NCBI GenBank assembly: GCA_016935955.1
Contig: JAFGPY010000286.1
Coordinates: 1 to 18,647 of the forward strand
Source: Planctomycetota bacterium
Lineage (GTDB): Bacteria; Planctomycetota; Phycisphaerae; FEN-1346; JAACEH01
Reading direction: 5' to 3'
DNA length: 18,647 bases
Within the stretch, counting starts at the first letter, position 1. Each line of letters begins with the position of its first letter. Both the position numbers and the translations under genes were made by a program. Shown here in pieces: positions 15,938-18,647 of the stretch. The notes under the pieces were generated by a model, which was given only the letters and a program-made list of their open reading frames with translations, had not been told where the DNA came from and made no database searches.

Positions 15938-16098
15938 GCCATTGGCCGACGACACACAAGGGTGCGGTGTGAGAAAACGCCTGATAAACGTGACCGGGCC
16001 GGCGGCCCTGCTCTTGGGCCTGGGCGTCAACCAAAGACCCAAGCCAATTCCGGAAGTCTCGGATGCCCCCTTGGTCATCAGCCTGGGAGGAGAGACAC

Positions 16099-17124
16099 TT
16101 GGCAATCAGAGGGCCTATTCATCCTGTCGGGTTTCCGCCGGGGAGCCTGCGTACAAGAAGCCTGTGGCAGGACATGCGATCCGCGCTGTTCCGCCTGTTC
16201 AGACGCCCACGGCAGCCGGCCCTGACCTGGGGCCTTGCGGTCTGTGATGACGTGGCCGTGCACGTGCGGTCGACGGTGTTGACCATGCTTCTGTTCGACG
16301 AGGTGGCGGACAGAGTGCGGTTTGACAGCGCCGTTGTGTCGCCACAGGGCCAACAGTGCCTATTCTGTGGCGGCGCGGCCGGATGCCCAGACGGACGGCG
16401 TATTGCACTGACGTGCTGGCTTCCGGAATGTCTGCTTGAGCAGCCACGGTTCTGGACAGGACTTCTGTTGTACGAGTGGAGCGATTGTGGATGCGCGGAT
16501 CCCGTACGCGTGCCTTGGCCCTTTCGGAACCTGAGACCTGCAAATGCGGTCTGGAACTCGGAAGGAATTCAGATTCTGTGCCTGCATGCGGTAGGCGACA
16601 ACTTCGCGCCCGGCGCTATCGTGTCGTATGACCCGACAAGCGACACGTTCCAGCAGGAGACTATTGAACCTGGCGATTCGTACGTGGTGCGGGATGTCGA
16701 GACTCTCGGCCTTCAGGAGATCGACGGGCGGCTGGTTCTCTTGAATCTGAACAGCCGCCGCGCGTTCTTCATCGATAGCGGCACACAACTAGACTACGGC
16801 CACGGGGACAAGCAGTGCATCATCGGACCATCGACGGGCGGCCAGTCCGTCCTTCTCCACAGAAAGGACCGGAGAAACTGGGGCCTGTCGCGTCTGCGGG
16901 AGGATGGCTCAAGAGAACTGTTGCGCAACTTGAAAGGCGCAGGAGGACTGGAGTTGGCCCACATAGCCGTGACAAGTAACAACGTCACGGTCGCCGTAGA
17001 CAACTACGAGGACACCTGGATGGGGTTGCCGAATGAGCTAACCTGGCTCAGGCTGGCGCTGGACCATTCTGATGCGGCACTGTCTGCAATTACCTGGAAA
17101 GTGGTGAGACAACGCGGAATGTGA
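16099..17124 (+). CDS. Hypothetical protein, no family recognised
   Basis: I do not recognise this protein. TTG at 16099 is preferred as start (341 residues) because AGGAG sits 6 bases upstream. ATG at 16174 (316 residues) is the main alternative, and ATG at 16063 is also in frame but has a poorer site. No signal peptide or membrane helix is clear. The body alternates short beta-like strands with turns (for example GLQEIDGRLVLLNLNSRRAFF and WGLSRLREDGSRELLRNL), which could be a small propeller or other all-beta fold. It is moderately rich in Cys and Trp in the first 150 residues. Codon use is less GC-biased at third positions than in the neighbours, hinting at separate origin. A separate coding-like frame follows immediately (17108-17284). 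Confidence 0.6.
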   Translation: MAIRGPIHPVGFPPGSLRTRSLWQDMRSALFRLFRRPRQPALTWGLAVCDDVAVHVRSTVLTMLLFDEVADRVRFDSAVVSPQGQQCLFCGGAAGCPDGRRIALTCWLPECLLEQPRFWTGLLLYEWSDCGCADPVRVPWPFRNLRPANAVWNSEGIQILCLHAVGDNFAPGAIVSYDPTSDTFQQETIEPGDSYVVRDVETLGLQEIDGRLVLLNLNSRRAFFIDSGTQLDYGHGDKQCIIGPSTGGQSVLLHRKDRRNWGLSRLREDGSRELLRNLKGAGGLELAHIAVTSNNVTVAVDNYEDTWMGLPNELTWLRLALDHSDAALSAITWKVVRQRGM

Positions 17125-17284
17125 GTGTCGCCCTGCCCCGCAACCTGGCTGCCGCAACGGCGGCCACTTCGGCTGGAGCACGCCCTGGTTCGTCAGACGG
17201 TTCGTCGCGCCGCTCATTCACGGCGGTCCCCTGCCGCCGGAATTCGAGCCGCTTGTGGCAGATGAAGACCAGATACGCTTGTGA
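17108..17284 (+). pseudogene. Orphan C-terminal coding-like frame downstream of the unknown gene
   Basis: An open frame with no start codon of its own, from a stop at 17105-17107 to TGA at 17282-17284. Its last 44 residues look like real protein, with NGGHFGWSTPWFVRRF and VAPLIHGGPLPPEFEPL followed by an acidic end. It is in a different frame from the 16099-17124 gene and overlaps its last few codons. Either that gene suffered a frameshift near its end, or this is the relic of another gene. The protein was not recognised. Confidence 0.3.
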
Positions 17285-17344
17285 GCGTCGTGGTCATAAC
17301 CCGAGTAACTCGCACTGTGCAGGCTATGCGGCATTTCTGTTCTT

Positions 17345-17373
17345 TTGACTACGGCCGCCGACGGTGGTAGAAT
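17345..17373 (+). promoter_or_regulatory. ssrA promoter
   Basis: TTGACT (17345-17350), exactly 17 bases, TAGAAT (17368-17373). A strong sigma70-type match; transcription near 17380 would give a 5' leader of about 30 bases, removed by RNase P to make the mature tmRNA end at 17411. Confidence 0.8.
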
Positions 17374-17410
17374 CATTGGCGTCAAACTGAACACAAGCTG
17401 GCTGACACGT

Positions 17411-17768
17411 GGGGGCGATTGGTCTCGACGGGGTTGAGCGTGTTCGGTGCTTGCGTGGAGGGGTTGCGAGGATGCCCCTTTAAACACCTCGCACCTAAAC
17501 TAAATGCCAACACTGGCATGCGTATGGCCGCCTAACCATAGGTAGCCCGTCCCCGGAACTAAGCCTGCGGGTTCCGACGGACGCCGACAGCGGGCTTTGG
17601 CGACCAAGTGCACCTCTGGCGCGGCCGCCGAGAACCAGCAGGGGTTGGGTTCCCAAGGGGCGTGTTGTCTTGCCCGAGGGAATCGAGAGCCTGAAAGGAC
17701 AACTACCCACGTAGACGGCCCGAGCACCCGACATCCGGACGCGGGTTCGATTCCCGCCGCCTCCACCA
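17411..17768 (+). ncRNA. ssrA: tmRNA (transfer-messenger RNA), one-piece
   Basis: This RNA rescues stalled ribosomes by acting first as tRNA-Ala and then as a short message. The 5' end GGGGGCG (17411-17417) pairs with CGCCTCC (17758-17764), one G-U included, to form the acceptor stem. The CCA end is encoded (17766-17768). The T arm is GCGGG-TTCGATT-CCCGC (17741-17757). The conserved 5' region GGTCTCGACGGGG follows the acceptor. The message begins at GCC (17506) and reads ANTGMRMAA, ending at TAA (17533-17535). Downstream helices CCGTC/GACGG (17547-17551 and 17576-17580) with nested GGAAC/GTTCC are visible. Length, about 358 bases, is normal. It has its own promoter and terminator. Confidence 0.97.
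17506..17535 (+). other. tmRNA tag-peptide reading frame (ANTGMRMAA)
   Basis: Nine codons from resume codon GCC to TAA inside ssrA. The tag ends Met-Ala-Ala instead of the commoner Leu-Ala-Ala or Val-Ala-Ala recognised by ClpXP. Confidence 0.85.
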
Positions 17769-18219
17769 TTCTTCTTCCGCAAACCGTCTCTCTCGTAGAA
17801 CGAAGCTCGCTGCCACACGGCGGCGGGCTTCGCGTGTTTTGGCCTTTGTTTATAGGGGTTTGCGAGCATCCCCGCGGCCTGGTTTCGGACTTCCGTTTCA
17901 GACGCGCGAGGCCCCGTCTGGCCCGAAATCTCTCTCTTTGGCCCCAACCTCTCTGAAATTCCGGACACGGCCCTTTTGAGTCCGAAAACTGTAATCGGCT
18001 TAGCCGCCATGACTTACGAGAGGCCGAGAAACGGCCTGCCGGAGTTTGTAGAACACCAGTTTGGAGTAGGAAATACGCGGGGGCGTGGCCAAGTCGCCCG
18101 TCCGGTGTGGACGCGCGCGCCGCGGTTGAGAGGGAGCGGTTCCTCGACGTAGGGATCGCTCCGGGGATTGTGTTCCCATGTCATGGCCGCAGCGCGCCTG
18201 TCGGGCGGGTACGCATTCG
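17769..18219. other. Non-coding stretch downstream of ssrA
   Basis: No gene, RNA gene or duplicated ssrA end (integration-site repeat) is supported here. After the ssrA terminator there are short GC-rich inverted repeats, for example AGGCCG-AGAAA-CGGCCT at 18021-18037, which could end the minus-strand fragment that lies to its right. The open frames crossing this area lack ribosome sites and recognisable protein sequence. Confidence 0.5.
17802..17842 (+). terminator. ssrA intrinsic terminator
   Basis: A 13-bp stem, GAAGCTCGCTGCC (17802-17814) with GGCGGCGGGCTTC (17819-17831), contains two G-U pairs and an ACAC loop. It is followed by GCGTGTTTT and further T-rich sequence. It lies 34 bases after the encoded CCA. 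Confidence 0.75.
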
Positions 18220-18441
18220 TTACCGAGGTTTGGCCTCGTCCGGCGACTTGACAAGAACCTGCAGTCTGGCAGCCAGTTTGGGCTGGTCCTTGACGTCGGT
18301 CGTCAGATGCAGCACCCCTCTGGAGAGGCCCGGTGCCTCGGGGGTGACCACGAGCGGCACGGAGAGCTTGCCGCCGGCCGGGATCGCGTCCGCCGGCACC
18401 CTGGCCACGCAACCCGGCAACGACGCCGTGGCGTAGAGACC
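18220..18441 (-). pseudogene. C-terminal fragment of a DUF1573-like Ig-fold protein
   Basis: The minus frame ends at TAA (18222-18220). It encodes a segment resembling the last part of a DUF1573/Ig-like domain: GCVARVPADAIPAGGKLSV, then a strand pair and HLTTDVKDQPKLAARLQVLV, matching the usual CGC-x..IPPG..., ...TTD.P..P...L.V pattern. Composition is GC-rich and codon-like. Upstream of about 18441 the frame stays open to the window edge, but it reads as lower-GC sequence with no Ig-like character and no start with a ribosome site. It is therefore either a truncated relic or the end of a gene that begins beyond the window. The boundary at 18441 is approximate. Confidence 0.4.
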
Positions 18442-18647
18442 GATCCAGAGGGAACGATTATCATTGGGCTCGGAGGCGTGTATGGCATTGGTTCGGGCGA
18501 GGTGGAGAGTATGCTGAATGAGGTCGTAAGTCAGATCAATCAGAGGAAACCGGGCCTGCGGAATGGGGGCGTAAAATGCTTTCTGTAAATTGATCGTCCT
18601 GGGGCGGCGCAGCGGAGGCGAGCGCCAGCGAGCCGAAGCGAAGCCGC

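Larger units (their letters stand above)
15672..16098. other. Divergent intergenic region between glycosyltransferase and the unknown gene
   Basis: It contains two candidate promoters facing opposite ways (15820-15848 minus; 15910-15937 plus) and otherwise no supported gene. A plus-strand frame from a GTG at 15968 to a stop at 16247 has a short hydrophobic N-terminus and an AAGG upstream. It overlaps the next gene by about 150 bases in another frame, and I do not accept it over that gene. Confidence 0.4.

Noticed and set aside
15968..16247. Small plus-strand protein with a short hydrophobic N-terminus
   Set aside because: It overlaps the start of the better supported 16099-17124 gene in another frame and has no recognisable domain or cleavage site.
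17495..18010. Minus-strand open frames across the tmRNA and its flank
   Set aside because: The plus strand here is a structured tmRNA with paired acceptor and T stems; the antisense frame is incidental.
17741..18219. Integration (att) site for a genomic island at the ssrA 3' end
   Set aside because: No second copy of the ssrA 3' end was found downstream in the window and no integrase gene is present.
1..18647. CRISPR array, toxin-antitoxin pair or phage genes
   Set aside because: No regularly spaced direct repeats, Cas-like genes, small paired genes or phage structural genes were seen on either strand.

Overview
The window is a GC-rich bacterial segment. Its content points to a Planctomycetota chromosome, probably a Phycisphaerae-like lineage. 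The reasons are a secreted heparinase-type protein with a dockerin-like tail, a ceramidase-fold hydrolase, a corrinoid-type URO-D protein, many carbohydrate-related genes spaced well apart, and hairpin-rich intergenic repeats. This placement is inference; no rRNA is present. The one RNA gene is a complete tmRNA (ssrA) with its own promoter and terminator.

Layout. (1) 1-4736, all minus: an AraC-type regulator (4736-3894), a neutral/alkaline ceramidase-family protein (3708-2227), a DegT/DnrJ/EryC1 PLP aminotransferase (2034-766), and a TIM-barrel glycosidase-like gene that runs off the left edge (738-1). (2) 4772-4908: a 137-bp element with 14-bp perfect terminal inverted repeats and three successive 8-3-8 hairpins. 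(3) 4928-7396, minus: a cytosolic beta-propeller-like protein followed by a URO-D superfamily protein with a methyltransferase-type zinc site, spaced like an operon. (4) 7685-12496, minus: two exported proteins. One carries two duplicated jelly-roll domains plus a transglutaminase-like Cys-His-Asp domain. The other is a heparinase II/III-type polysaccharide lyase with an Ig-like domain and a dockerin repeat pair. (5) 12743-14308, plus: a lipoprotein alkaline phosphatase, divergent from the transglutaminase gene. (6) 14457-15671, minus: a family-2 glycosyltransferase and a DUF2304 membrane protein, a standard pair for polyprenyl-linked sugar transfer. (7) 16099-17124, plus: an unrecognised gene, followed by an orphan coding-like frame. 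(8) 17411-17768: tmRNA. (9) 17769-18647: mostly non-coding, with a C-terminal fragment of a DUF1573-like Ig-fold protein and a possible sequence seam.

How it fits together (inference). The left half looks like a regulated catabolic locus for modified glycans or glycolipids: regulator, amidase/hydrolase, sugar aminotransferase, glycosidase, and a possible methyl-transfer pair. The middle encodes extracytoplasmic proteins that bind and degrade polysaccharide and release phosphate. The right side is housekeeping (tmRNA, envelope glycosyltransfer) next to an accessory stretch. The most distinctive structures are the three-hairpin element and its apparent supply of a -35 box to the AraC gene, the jelly-roll/transglutaminase protein, and the unknown 16099-17124 gene with its frame-shifted follow-on.
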